Positions 45,918 to 54,730 of a DNA stretch of 64,000 nt are shown in pieces. A program made the translations under genes and the position numbers. Origin of the DNA: Neovahlkampfia damariscottae. Taxonomy: Eukaryota > Heterolobosea > Selenaionea > Neovahlkampfiida > Neovahlkampfiidae. Below the pieces are notes generated by a model. The model worked only from the letters and a program-made list of their open reading frames with translations, was not told the origin of the DNA and did not search any database. Numbering within the stretch: the stretch's first letter is position 1; the number at the start of each line of letters is the position of its first letter. The stretch is from assembly GCA_016618085.1 (NCBI GenBank), contig JABLTG010000103.1:1-64000 (forward strand), in the 5' to 3' direction.

Positions 45918-46733
45918 ATGAAAACAAAAACAAAAATTGGAGTTGGAGTGACAATTGGAATCACATCAATTCTTCTGTTGACCTTTTTATGTATACTTTT
46001 AGCATTGTTTGCATTTTTATTGACAGTTGTAATTGTGATGATTGTTTTTTCTATTCCTATTGCACCTACTGCTGAAGCGCTCCGATTGATACAAGGTGAT
46101 TCTACCATTAAAGTGGAGTACAAAAATAATTGGTGGATATTTTCAAATAGAAATGTAACCAAGGATGGTGGATTAATTTTTTATCCTGGAGGAAGAATTG
46201 ATCCAAGAGCTTACGCACCTTTGTTACATAACATTAGCTCAATGACAGGATATTCTTGTTATTTAACTCAATTTCCTTTTCACACTTCATTCTTTGGTAT
46301 TTTCAATGCTGACACAGCACTGAACGAAGTATCTCCAAATACAACTCAATGGGTTATATCTGGTCATTCTTTAGGTGGAACGGGTGTTTCTTATTACATG
46401 GATGACGTAATTAAAAAACCTTCAAAAAATCGAAACAAAATCAAAGGTGCTATTTTCTATGCATCTTATTCTATCACAGATATCCGCAGTTTTACAAACG
46501 AAGTTCTATTGATGTATGGGTCAAGAGATGGACAAATTGGTTATGAGTCCAGGTTTCGTGATACTGTTCCAAAAAATAGCACAGTTTACATTATTCAAGG
46601 TGGAAATCACAAACAATTTGGATCATATGTTGAAAAAAATATTGAAGATTTTGATGCAACAATATCTGAACAACAACAAAGGTTAATAATTGCAAACCAA
46701 ACGAGTTACTATTTCAATACAGTTTTCAACTAA
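45918..46733 (+). CDS. Membrane-anchored alpha/beta hydrolase
   Basis: 271 aa from the ATG at 45918. A strong membrane anchor covers about residues 8-45. Then GLIFYPGGRIDPRAYAPLL, a substrate-loop motif of the alpha/beta hydrolase-5 type, the nucleophile elbow VISGHSLGGTGVSYY, an acid candidate in MYGSRDGQIG, and a His in IQGGNHKQFGSY. The triad Ser-Asp-His is complete. Extracellular or lumenal orientation is likely from several NxT/S sites. An inverted CCAAT (TGATTGG) lies about 30 bp upstream. Confidence 0.85.
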   Translation: MKTKTKIGVGVTIGITSILLLTFLCILLALFAFLLTVVIVMIVFSIPIAPTAEALRLIQGDSTIKVEYKNNWWIFSNRNVTKDGGLIFYPGGRIDPRAYAPLLHNISSMTGYSCYLTQFPFHTSFFGIFNADTALNEVSPNTTQWVISGHSLGGTGVSYYMDDVIKKPSKNRNKIKGAIFYASYSITDIRSFTNEVLLMYGSRDGQIGYESRFRDTVPKNSTVYIIQGGNHKQFGSYVEKNIEDFDATISEQQQRLIIANQTSYYFNTVFN

Positions 46734-46958
46734 AAATTAAACCAAATAAATTTTACCAACAATTTTCGACATTTAATCACTTTTTGAACTCAAAGAACAT
46801 TTTGTCAAAATATTTTGACAAATAATTTTATGCTTTATTTTCAACAAATATCCTTTTCATGCAGTTTATGATGTCAAGTTTGTTGAAAAAAGAAACGATA
46901 AATATCTCAAAATTGGACCAATCATTTGTCGAAATCTCTAAATCAGAACCAGCAACAG

Positions 46959-47278
46959 ATGAACAAACTTTTCCTCATTTTAATCGTACTTTTTGCAATA
47001 TGCACTTTTGCAAGACTTTCAACTTAGAAAATGAAGAAGATTATGAATACTCAATGGGCTTAGCTAAATCACCAGGATCAAGAAACAATAGAGGCTCAAA
47101 ACGTGCAAAATCTGCACCAAAATCAGTATATGGAAACCAAAAACGTTCAGGAAAGGCCTCAGAATCATCACCAAAAAAAGTTCAAGCAAAAAAACCAGAA
47201 CACAAGCATTCCAAAAATGAAGAATCAAAATCAGCTACAACTGAAGCTTATGCAGCTCCTACAAGGATAAACAGATAA
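46959..47278 (+). CDS. Paralogue of the downstream secreted repeat protein, signal peptide and body in different frames
   Basis: The ATG at 46959 lies downstream of CCAATCA and reads MNKLFLILIVLFAICTFA, clearly related to the start of the next gene (MNKLCIVLIALLVLCAFS). That frame stops at 47025-47027, while the body (NLENEEDYEYSMGLAKS, SKRAKSAPKS, ESKSATTEAYAAP), which matches the neighbour's body, lies in another frame that is open to 47278. Removing a 29-nt GT-AG segment inside the signal region restores the frame but shortens the hydrophobic core. Either this copy is damaged or the splice choice matters. A 140-aa unspliced frame from 46859 is the less likely alternative because its upstream part looks non-coding. 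Confidence 0.5.
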
Positions 47279-47598
47279 ATATTTCTGCAAAACAGAAATC
47301 AATAAACTTTAACTATTGATGAATTTCAAGCAATAGAATTTTTCAAAGAACAAAATTCTAAAACGGGAAGGCTTTTGCAAATCTTGAAAGGAAAATTTCC
47401 AAATTGGATTTCCAGGAGTTTTAAATTCAAATTCGGAAACTCTTCAGATTTTCTTGTAAATGACTGTGTTGTGGAAGAAACTTCAGAATTTTAGCAAAAG
47501 TGAACAAATTTGTTGTTGCACAATTTGAACGTACATGGTTGGTTTGTTTTAAGAATCTCAACTTGAGCCAATCACTTTTTTTCATCAATCAACGGAAA
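47279..47598. promoter_or_regulatory. Intergenic region between the two tandem paralogues
   Basis: About 320 bp with no open frame or RNA fold that I can support. CCAATCA on the plus strand lies at about 47568-47574, some 25 bp upstream of the ATG at 47599. Confidence 0.4.
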
Positions 47599-47937
47599 AT
47601 GAACAAACTCTGCATTGTGTTAATTGCTCTTTTAGTTCTTTGTGCTTTTTCAAGAGGCTCAGACATTTTTGAATTTGAAGAAGAATATGATCACTCACTT
47701 GATTACATGCCACAAATCTTGGAAAATGAAAATATAATGAGCAGACCAAGACCAAAATCTGCAGGAAAAGGTGCTGAGTCAAGACCAAAAGCAAAATCTG
47801 CTGGAAAAGGTGCTGAGTCAAGACCAAAATCTGCTGGAAAAGGTGCTGAGTCAAAACCAAAATCTGCTGGAAAAGGTGCTAAGTCAAGACCAAAATCAGC
47901 TACAACTGAAGAATTTGCTCAACCAAATGAATACTAA
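47599..47937 (+). CDS. Small secreted protein with RPKSAGKGAES repeats
   Basis: 112 aa, intronless. Signal peptide MNKLCIVLIALLVLCAFSRG, an acidic segment (FEFEEEYDHSLDY), then four to five tandem units of (R/K)PKSAGKGA(E/K)S and the tail ATTEEFAQPNEY. The mature protein is basic, lacks cysteine and is disordered in appearance. Its upstream neighbour shares signal peptide, acidic spacer, Lys/Ser repeats and the SATTE(A/E) tail, so the two are a tandem duplication. Possible cell-surface, cyst-wall or antimicrobial-type peptide; function unknown. Confidence 0.75.
   Translation: MNKLCIVLIALLVLCAFSRGSDIFEFEEEYDHSLDYMPQILENENIMSRPRPKSAGKGAESRPKAKSAGKGAESRPKSAGKGAESKPKSAGKGAKSRPKSATTEEFAQPNEY
47743..47903 (+). 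repeat. In-frame tandem repeat, units of about 33-39 bp
   Basis: Repeats of the coding unit for RPKSAGKGAES (four to five copies), with mostly identical third codon positions, so they look recently expanded or homogenised. Confidence 0.8.
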
Positions 47938-47986
47938 AGTATTCATAAAATAAACTAATTTAGTTACGAAAAATCAAAATTAATTT

Positions 47987-49681
47987 TTATTCAAATCCAA
48001 ACAAAACATCTTTCAACTTTAAAACTCTTTCACTTTTCAAATCCAAAATTCTTTTTAGTTTCTTTTCAATTTTCTCCAAAAACACATTTTCTTGAAAATC
48101 TTTTTCTTGAAGATAAGAACCTTTATAAGAAAAACCGTGTGAAAAAATTTGAAACCAATCATCCAATCGGAGAAAGCAATTTAACTTTTCATTCAAAATG
48201 AAACTATGATACCTCAAATCAATATATTTGCATAAACCATCATAGTATCCAGGATTTGCTTTTGTAAATAAAAAAATATTTCCTGGATTTTCTGTAATTG
48301 CTTGTTTTAGTATATCTGGATCTAAACTCATCTTTTCTGGTAGCAAATTCTTTGGTGATTTGATTTTGCCATCTTTATTAAAAATTTGAAAAAATAATTG
48401 AAGAACTTGTTCATCTTTTTTCAATTCTGAACTTGTTTCTTTAAACACCCGATAACTCAATGCTAACAAATCCAGAACATTTTGTTTTTTTTCAAATATT
48501 TTAGATGGGATATATGGGATAATATTGTATTGTAAATGAGGCGACATAATGGCACTTTTGATGAGTTCAATATTATCTGTATAATTCGGAATATTGAATA
48601 GATGAGATGGCCAATTCTTGACAACCTCACAAAACAAATTAGTGCTGCGCATTTTTTCGGGAATTTTGGTAATCAAAAATTGTGGACTTTTTGACATTCT
48701 GAGGACAAAATCCCTATCATTATATAAATATTGTGGTATATGAGCATTAACATAATCGCCTTGTGTGAAACTGTTCAATGCTTTTTGTATTAAATCTGGA
48801 TTTTCTTTGAGTTCAATTGGAAAATATTTGTATGATAATGATATTTTGTTCAATGAAAATTCTGCAATTTCATAATTTGATTTCATTTTTTCTGATAAAA
48901 ATTTGTAATTCTCTCCTTTCTTTCTTATTGCAATTTTTGCAATTTCTTTTTTGTCTTTTAAATCATTTCCAATGAATTTAATAGATTTTCCACATTGTTG
49001 AATCGCTATTAAGACTGATTCTTTTGAATTTTTTATTTCATTTGGAGCTTCTTTTAATTTCATTCCTTGTTCTTTTAAAATTGGGTACCATTTTTCTTTC
49101 ATGAATTGATAATAATTTTCAACGAGATTTGATAGTTCTCCTTCAATTTTTTGATAAAGTGCATTCAATTTTTCCAGTTTACCTAATTTCCATTCTTTTA
49201 ACATTTTTATGTTGAATTTGTTAATGAAAATGCCATCCAAAGCTTCTGACGTTGATTGATTCTTTTTCCACATTTTAAGCTTAATAGTCATTTCCAGCAA
49301 GTATTTTTGATGTACTTCATTAGGTTCTAGTTGAATTTTGAATTTCAAAAGGGGTAGCCTTTGAATAAAGTATTCAAAAAATTCATGAAACAAATTTTTG
49401 TTTTCCAAATCTTGTTCACTCCTCAAACAAATTGGAATTCTACATTGATTTGAAACAAACTCTTGATGCTGTTTTGACAACAAGAATAATCTAAAATCAT
49501 GTTTTTGTAAAGTCAACTCTTCTGGGTCAAATAAATACCTTGTTTCAAAATAAAAAGTTGATATCTATTACCAGTATTTTCTATTTTTCAAATAGGATCT
49601 ATATTCATGATTTATCGTTTGGTTAGATAACTTGTTCAATTCCTTCAAAATTGCTTTGTAAATCTGTTGTTCTTTCTCCAT
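47987..49681 (-). CDS. DUF4116-repeat protein
   Basis: Two exons, intron 49539-49571 (33 nt); 553 aa. The central part carries repeated 45-50-residue DUF4116-type units: NSKESVLIAIQQCGKSIKFI, DKKEIAKIAIRKKGENYKFL, SNYEIAEFSLNKISLSYKYF, ENPDLIQKALNSF, YNDRDFVLRMSKSPQFLITK and more. Such helical repeats are abundant in heterolobosean and giant-virus proteomes; their function is unknown. The spliced start (MEKEQQIYKAILKELNK, KYWYLFDPEEL) is supported by CCAATAG about 17 bp upstream. No transmembrane segment. Confidence 0.8.
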
Positions 49682-49775
49682 CAACTACTCCTATTGGACG
49701 GCTCAAAGGAAAAAAAGAAAACACTCCTGAAAACAATTTTCCATTGGACCTGTCGATAAGAATATAAAAATTCAG

Positions 49776-49848
49776 TGGACCACTAGGGAATCGAACCCTA
49801 GACCTCCTGCTTGCAAAGCAGGCGCTCTACCAACTGAGCTAGAAGCCC
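49776..49848 (-). tRNA. tRNA-Ala (anticodon UGC)
   Basis: 73 nt, intronless cloverleaf with D stem GCUC/GAGC, anticodon stem CCUGC/GCAGG with loop UUUGCAA, T stem UAGGG/CCCUA and discriminator A. The acceptor stem has the G3-U70 wobble pair that marks tRNA-Ala for its synthetase, and one U6-U67 mismatch. A run of T follows 5 bases downstream as a Pol III terminator. Identical in sequence to the copy at 54504-54576. Confidence 0.97.
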
Positions 49849-50246
49849 TTTGACGTAAATAAGGTTGTAGGTTGGAATTTGGATCATTCATTTTTGATTT
49901 CCAAAGCTAGTTTTTTTTCATTAACAGACAACAAGACGTCTGTAAGTTTACCTGCGGATGCCAAATTACTTTTTTGAACTTTTTTTTTGTATGAGACAGG
50001 TTTTCAGACAGAAAAGCAAAAGAACAAACTGATGAAACATTATTGATTGAAGAATCTCGAGTTTGAATTGAAAACTTGGCATTAGTCGGAGTGTTTCAAA
50101 AGAGAATTTCTGTTAAATCATATTTATTTGCTTGAAGAGAATTATCTTTACTTTTGTTTTTCAAAGATTGAGTATCATGTCATAAGAGAATTAACGGTAA
50201 ATATTCCACCAATCAAATAGCAAATCCAATCAAAAGAGACTTTACA
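49849..50246. other. Intergenic region upstream of the Fis1-like gene
   Basis: About 400 bp with no open frame I can support. Two CCAATCA motifs (about 50210 and 50227, plus strand) precede the ATG at 50247. A TGATGA box occurs near 50032 without a matching D box, so no snoRNA is called. Confidence 0.4.
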
Positions 50247-50886
50247 ATGTCTTCTGTTGTTTGGCAACTTCAGAAAACAAAATTAACTGATGAACAAATA
50301 TATGCAGCAGAAGATAAATTTAATACAAATACTATGGAAGATAAATTCTGCCTGGCCACCATGTACATGAAAACAAAAGATATTGTTCGAATTAAAATTG
50401 GTTTATCCATACTGACCGGTTAAATTTTTTGAAAACCTCTAAATATTTTAGAACTTTCAAATGAAGGATATGTAGTCAGAGAAAGTTTATTCTATTCAGC
50501 GTATGGAAATTACAAACTTGGAGATTATGTTCAAAGCAAACTGTGAGTTTTTTTTGAATTTTTTTTAACTTTTTTAAAGATTAATAAAAAGGTTATTAAC
50601 TATAGATGAAGGAAATAAAGACGCAAAAGAATTATTAAAATTAGTTGAAGAAGAACAAGACCAACTTAGAAAAGACAGAAAAAAGAACGAAGCAAAAAAG
50701 AAAAACATATTTGCTACTAATGAACAATCAAAAAAAATAAAGCAAATATTAAAAAAAATTGAAGAAAGAAAATCTGTAAGTCTTTGAAAAAGTTATTTAA
50801 CATGGTTTTTTTTTTTCAAGAACCCAAGAACAAACGTTTTTCAAAAATCTAAAGAAGACTACATTTCAAGAAGTAAAAAGAATTGA
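50247..50886 (+). CDS. Fis1-like TPR protein lacking the membrane anchor
   Basis: Four exons; introns 50419-50451, 50543-50579 and 50776-50820; 174 aa. KFCLATMYMKTKDIVRIKIG, LSILTELSNEGYVVRESLFY, SAYGNYKLGDYVQSKLLIKR and LLTIDEGNKDAKELLKLVEE follow the Fis1 TPR-like core closely (YLAVGNYRLKEYEKAL, NNQAKELERLIDKA). Fis1 sits on mitochondria and peroxisomes through a C-terminal tail anchor and recruits fission machinery. Here the C-terminal 60 residues are Lys/Glu-rich with no hydrophobic segment (KDRKKNEAKKKNIFATNEQS, SKEDYISRSKKN), whichever way the last intron is treated. So it is either soluble, anchored through a partner, or diverged in role. Confidence 0.8.
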
Positions 50887-51102
50887 TTTTTAATTAACAC
50901 TTTCAAAAAAGTCTCTAAAAACGAACTGTCATACCTTTTTAATGCATTCAAAAACATTGATGTTTTCAAAACTTCAAAATTTGATGGTGATTCATTTCAG
51001 AGGTCTTGTGACTTATTTGTAATCAATGGCTGCTCTTTTGCTTATTTGTATGTTTTTCCATTTTTTGAAAAATTAACCACCACTCTTTTGGCTAAAGCAA
51101 AA

Positions 51103-53690
51103 ATGACTACAGATACCACATTTTTGGATGACGTCAATTATATTGAAGAAGAGGATGATGACCTTTTTGATTTTCAAGAAGAAGAAACAACACCAAATTC
51201 AACCGATTCAGATTTCAACAAAGGAAGTTTTCATCTTGTAAAGAAAAGTTCATTTGAAGGAATGGTAACTGTAGATTCACCACCAAATGATTCTCCTTTA
51301 AAAACATCAAATTTAAAGTTAATCAACAAAACAAAGAGAAGATCAAGAGATTACTCAAGTACACCAACACTCATACCAAATTCAAATCCTTTACTTTCAG
51401 TTTCAATGACAAGCTCACTTCCTGAAGGAAATTCTTCATATATGGACATGAACCAAAGATTAAGCCAGACGCTAACAGGAAAGAATAGAATGAGAACAGG
51501 AACAGTAGCTATTAAAGAAAATAGAGAAATAGAAGCTAGTAGAATGATAGACTTAGAACAGTACTTCTTTGCTCTTTCTATCTTATTCAAAGGAACAATG
51601 GAAGAAAGATTAATCAGTAATTTTTTTTTTTTTTCACAACTTTTTTTGTAGTGTCTTTTCAAGCGTTTGATTCAGACTCTAAAGGTTTTTTATTACAAGA
51701 TGATTTGAGAAAAGCATTTGAATCCACAGCTGAACTTTTTAATGAACTTGGAATTGAAATGAATGACCCAACAGTATTGGCTGAAACTATTATGAATTTT
51801 CATGGAAAGAAAAAGATACAACTTGTAACAACATAATTTAATCAACTAATTTTTCTTTTCAAGAGTGACTTTGTTGAAATTATTTCAAAAAATTATAACC
51901 AAATTATAACCTTCGGTATGCATGAAATGAAAAAAGAAGAAATTCAACATGGTATAAAAATAGGTGTTTCATCATCTTTTGCCGGTTCAAATTTTCATTT
52001 AGTTTTAGGATTAATGCTTGGTATAAGAAATTCAGTAACTTTGTATTCACCATTAAGAAGAAAAGTATGCGAAGATGATTTTTCAGTTGAAGTCAAGTTC
52101 ACTATACCTTGTTTAAAGAATGAAGACGATGATAAAACGATACAACAAAAACCAACTGTTTTTCTTGATTACGCACCAAGAGTTTTTCAAGCCATTAGAA
52201 AATTTTATTCAATTTCTGAAGAAGAATATTTATTATCCATTGGTTTTGATCAAGTTGTTGGAAATTTATTGTTCGGAAAATTATCAACACTTTCTGAATT
52301 GAATTCAGAAGGTAAAAGCGGATCACATTTTTTTTATTCACATGATGGTAAATTTATGATTAAATGTATTCCATCACGTGAATTCAATGCTTTTAAAAGA
52401 TGTTTACCAAAATATTATAATCATTTATTAAATAATCCAAAAACTTTGATCAATCGTTTCATTGGTTGTTTTGAATATGAAGGACTTGGTTACGTTGTAA
52501 CACAAAATTTATTTTGTACAAAACTTGAAATTCATGAAATTTATGATTTAAAAGGATCAACTATTTCAAGATCTAATCCAAAAGGAAGAGTTAAAAAAGA
52601 CAATGATTTAAAAACTAGAATTGATTTATTACAAGATCAATATCAAGAATTGAACTCTATTTTAAACAATGATTTAGAATTTCTTCAATTAATGAATTTC
52701 ACAGATTATTCATTTTTATTAGGCATTCATAATTTCACATCTAATTCACTTTCAATTATTGAAGGATGTGATTCAAATACACTCTTTCAAAAAAATTTAG
52801 GAAATGGTATTCTTTCATCAGATTCATCAAGAATGTTTTATTGTGGAATTATTGATATTTTGTCAGAATATGATTTAAAAAAAGCAACTGAAGTTCAATT
52901 GAGAACTATTCAATATGGAAGTAAAGCAGGTGCAGCAAGTGCTCAACCACCTGATAAATATGCAAAAAGAATGAGTACTTTCATGACAACTAAAGCATTA
53001 AAAGAAGTACAAAATAAGAAACTAGCTGTAAGGTTCAGAGATTCATTTGGAGGAAAACCAAATATTGCTCAAAGTCATTCATTGACAAAACTATCCGATA
53101 AAGAGTTAATTGATTTGATATTGAATGTATTGGATGAATCAGGAGGTGTTGAAATTAAAGATAGAAAACAAAGATTTAAAACTTATTCACAGTGCTTTGT
53201 TGGATCAGAATTAGTTTCTTTGGTGATTAAATATCTCAATTGTGATCGAGAAACAGCTACAAATTTAATTCAAAAAGAATTTTTTGAAAAGTACAGAGTT
53301 ATAAAACATGTTAATGATGAAAGTGAATTTAAAGATGATAATTCATTCTATGAAAAAGTTGATTCATTTTTGGATAGAATTGAATGTTCAACTTTGAAAG
53401 TTGGTGTTTTACATTTTGATAAAAAATCGAAACAACCTTTGGATTGCTTATTGTATTCAGATTCTTCATTGATTGTAACTGATGGACAAAAATCAGGAAA
53501 AATTAAGAAATTACTCATTCAAATTGAATCTGTTTTCAAAAATGTTGAACAAAATGGTTTCAGTATTGTTTGGAATGATGGAAAGAGCGCTCAAGTTTCA
53601 AGATTCACTGCAGATTCTGAAGAAGATTTGGAAAATTGGATTTCAACCATTCAAGAAATGATCAAAGCAAAAAATATTGAACAAATTTAA
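51103..53690 (+). CDS. Phosphatidylinositol phosphate kinase with EF-hand, DEP and PH domains
   Basis: Three exons; introns 51617-51651 and 51825-51863; 837 aa. Disordered N-terminus (1-165); EF-hand region about 170-240 with the loop DSDSKGFLLQDD; PIPK catalytic domain about 250-605: SGSHFFYSHDGKFMIKCI (ATP-binding Lys), IHEIYDLKGSTISR, NFTDYSFLLGIHNF (catalytic DYS), YCGIIDILSEYDLKK and the activation/specificity tail AQPPDKYAKRM; DEP about 637-712 (KQRFKTYSQCFVGSELVSLV); PH about 725-835 ending with a Trp-containing helix (EEDLENWISTIQEM). Makes PI(4,5)P2 or related lipids at membranes; the calcium-binding and membrane-targeting modules suggest Ca2+-responsive control. The ATG at 51103 is the first in frame; a 16-codon upstream ORF begins near 51025. 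Confidence 0.92.
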
Positions 53691-53822
53691 TAAATTATTT
53701 TTTACTTCAAGTAAACGTTTTTAACCCTTGAATTTAATCCAATCACTTTAGAATTTATAAATAGAAGATTGAATTGACCAATCAACAATTTTCATAACGT
53801 TAGAAAAATAAAAAATACAACA

Positions 53823-54387
53823 ATGGTCAATTGGCTCGGAGTTCCTGAATGTGAAAGTAATCAAGCAATTTTATGGTGTGTTTTAGCATGGTTTTTACCT
53901 GGTATTGCTCAAATTGTAGCTGGTGTTTCATTAGGACATTCAGATTCAACTTATATTGGAATAGCAATTATTCTTCTTTTGGTGTTTTTCCCACTTGTAT
54001 CATTCATTTTGATAACATTAATTTCAATTGTAACTTTTGGATTTGGTGCTATTCTTTTCAACGTTTGGCCTATTGTGTTCATTATTCCATCAATTTGGTC
54101 AATTGTTTGGGTAATTCTTTTTTCTTTTTTAAATTCATTTTCAGGGTATAAATTGTGTTGTGAAAAATGGTAATGGCGTTCAACAACAAAATGTTGTGTA
54201 TCAACAACCACAACAACCTCAACAACCGATGCAACAACAACCAATGCAACAACAACAACCAATGATGCAACAACCAATGCAACAGCAACCACAACCACAA
54301 CAACAACAACAACAACAATATGTAGATCAAAATGGACAACTTTATGTTTTGGGTCAAAACGGAGAACCTGTCTACCTCAACCAATAA
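53823..54387 (+). CDS. Multi-pass membrane protein with glutamine-rich tail
   Basis: Two exons, intron 54111-54144 (34 nt); 176 aa. Hydrophobic spans at about 15-35, 45-68 and 75-98, some separated only by short loops (VSLGHSDSTYIG). After the junction (WGINCVVKNGNG) the C-terminal 65 residues are Gln/Pro-rich, with a run of seven Q and repeated QQPMQQQ units, ending NGEPVYLNQ. CCAATCA motifs lie at about 53738 and 53777. Family unknown; small membrane proteins with a Q-rich tail occur in secretory-pathway adaptors. Confidence 0.72.
54200..54321 (+). repeat. CAA-rich simple repeat coding for polyQ
   Basis: Near-perfect CAA triplet repeats with interspersed CCA and ATG, ending in seven consecutive Gln codons. 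The opposite strand gives an artefactual Leu-rich open frame. Confidence 0.9.
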
Positions 54388-54503
54388 ACATTTTAAACAA
54401 ACGAAATATTTAATAATCTTGTGCTAAAACAAACAATGTTACATCAAATAACTGACCTACATTTTTGTGATTGGTTCCGTATATTATTTTTGTCCAATGT
54501 CAA

Positions 54504-54576
54504 GGGCTTCTAGCTCAGTTGGTAGAGCGCCTGCTTTGCAAGCAGGAGGTCTAGGGTTCGATTCCCTAGTGGTCCA
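54504..54576 (+). tRNA. tRNA-Ala (anticodon UGC), second copy
   Basis: Identical over 73 nt to the tRNA at 49776-49848 but on the opposite strand. G3-U70 is present, as is the U6-U67 mismatch. The first ten bases downstream (CTGAATTTTT) are also shared between the copies and include the Pol III T-run; the upstream flanks share only a short GTCAA-type stretch. Confidence 0.97.
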
Positions 54577-54730
54577 CTGAATTTTTGATTTTGTTGATGG
54601 GTTTTTTTTGTTGGTTTGTGGTGAGTTTTGTGAATTTCTTTCAAACTAAATAATTTTTTGTTCCAAAATTGGTCATTGTCATCTCTAAAATTGTTATTTG
54701 GACATTCTGACATTTTCATTGGTCAAAACA

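Noticed and set aside
49920-50060. Possible snRNA or snoRNA (GTAAGTTTACCTG-like stretch and a TGATGA box)
   Set aside because: No Sm site, no paired D box and no stable stem visible by eye; not enough to call an RNA gene.
54082-54384. Leu/His-rich open frame on the minus strand
   Set aside because: Mirror image of the CAA-rich polyQ coding repeat; no start context and no protein character.
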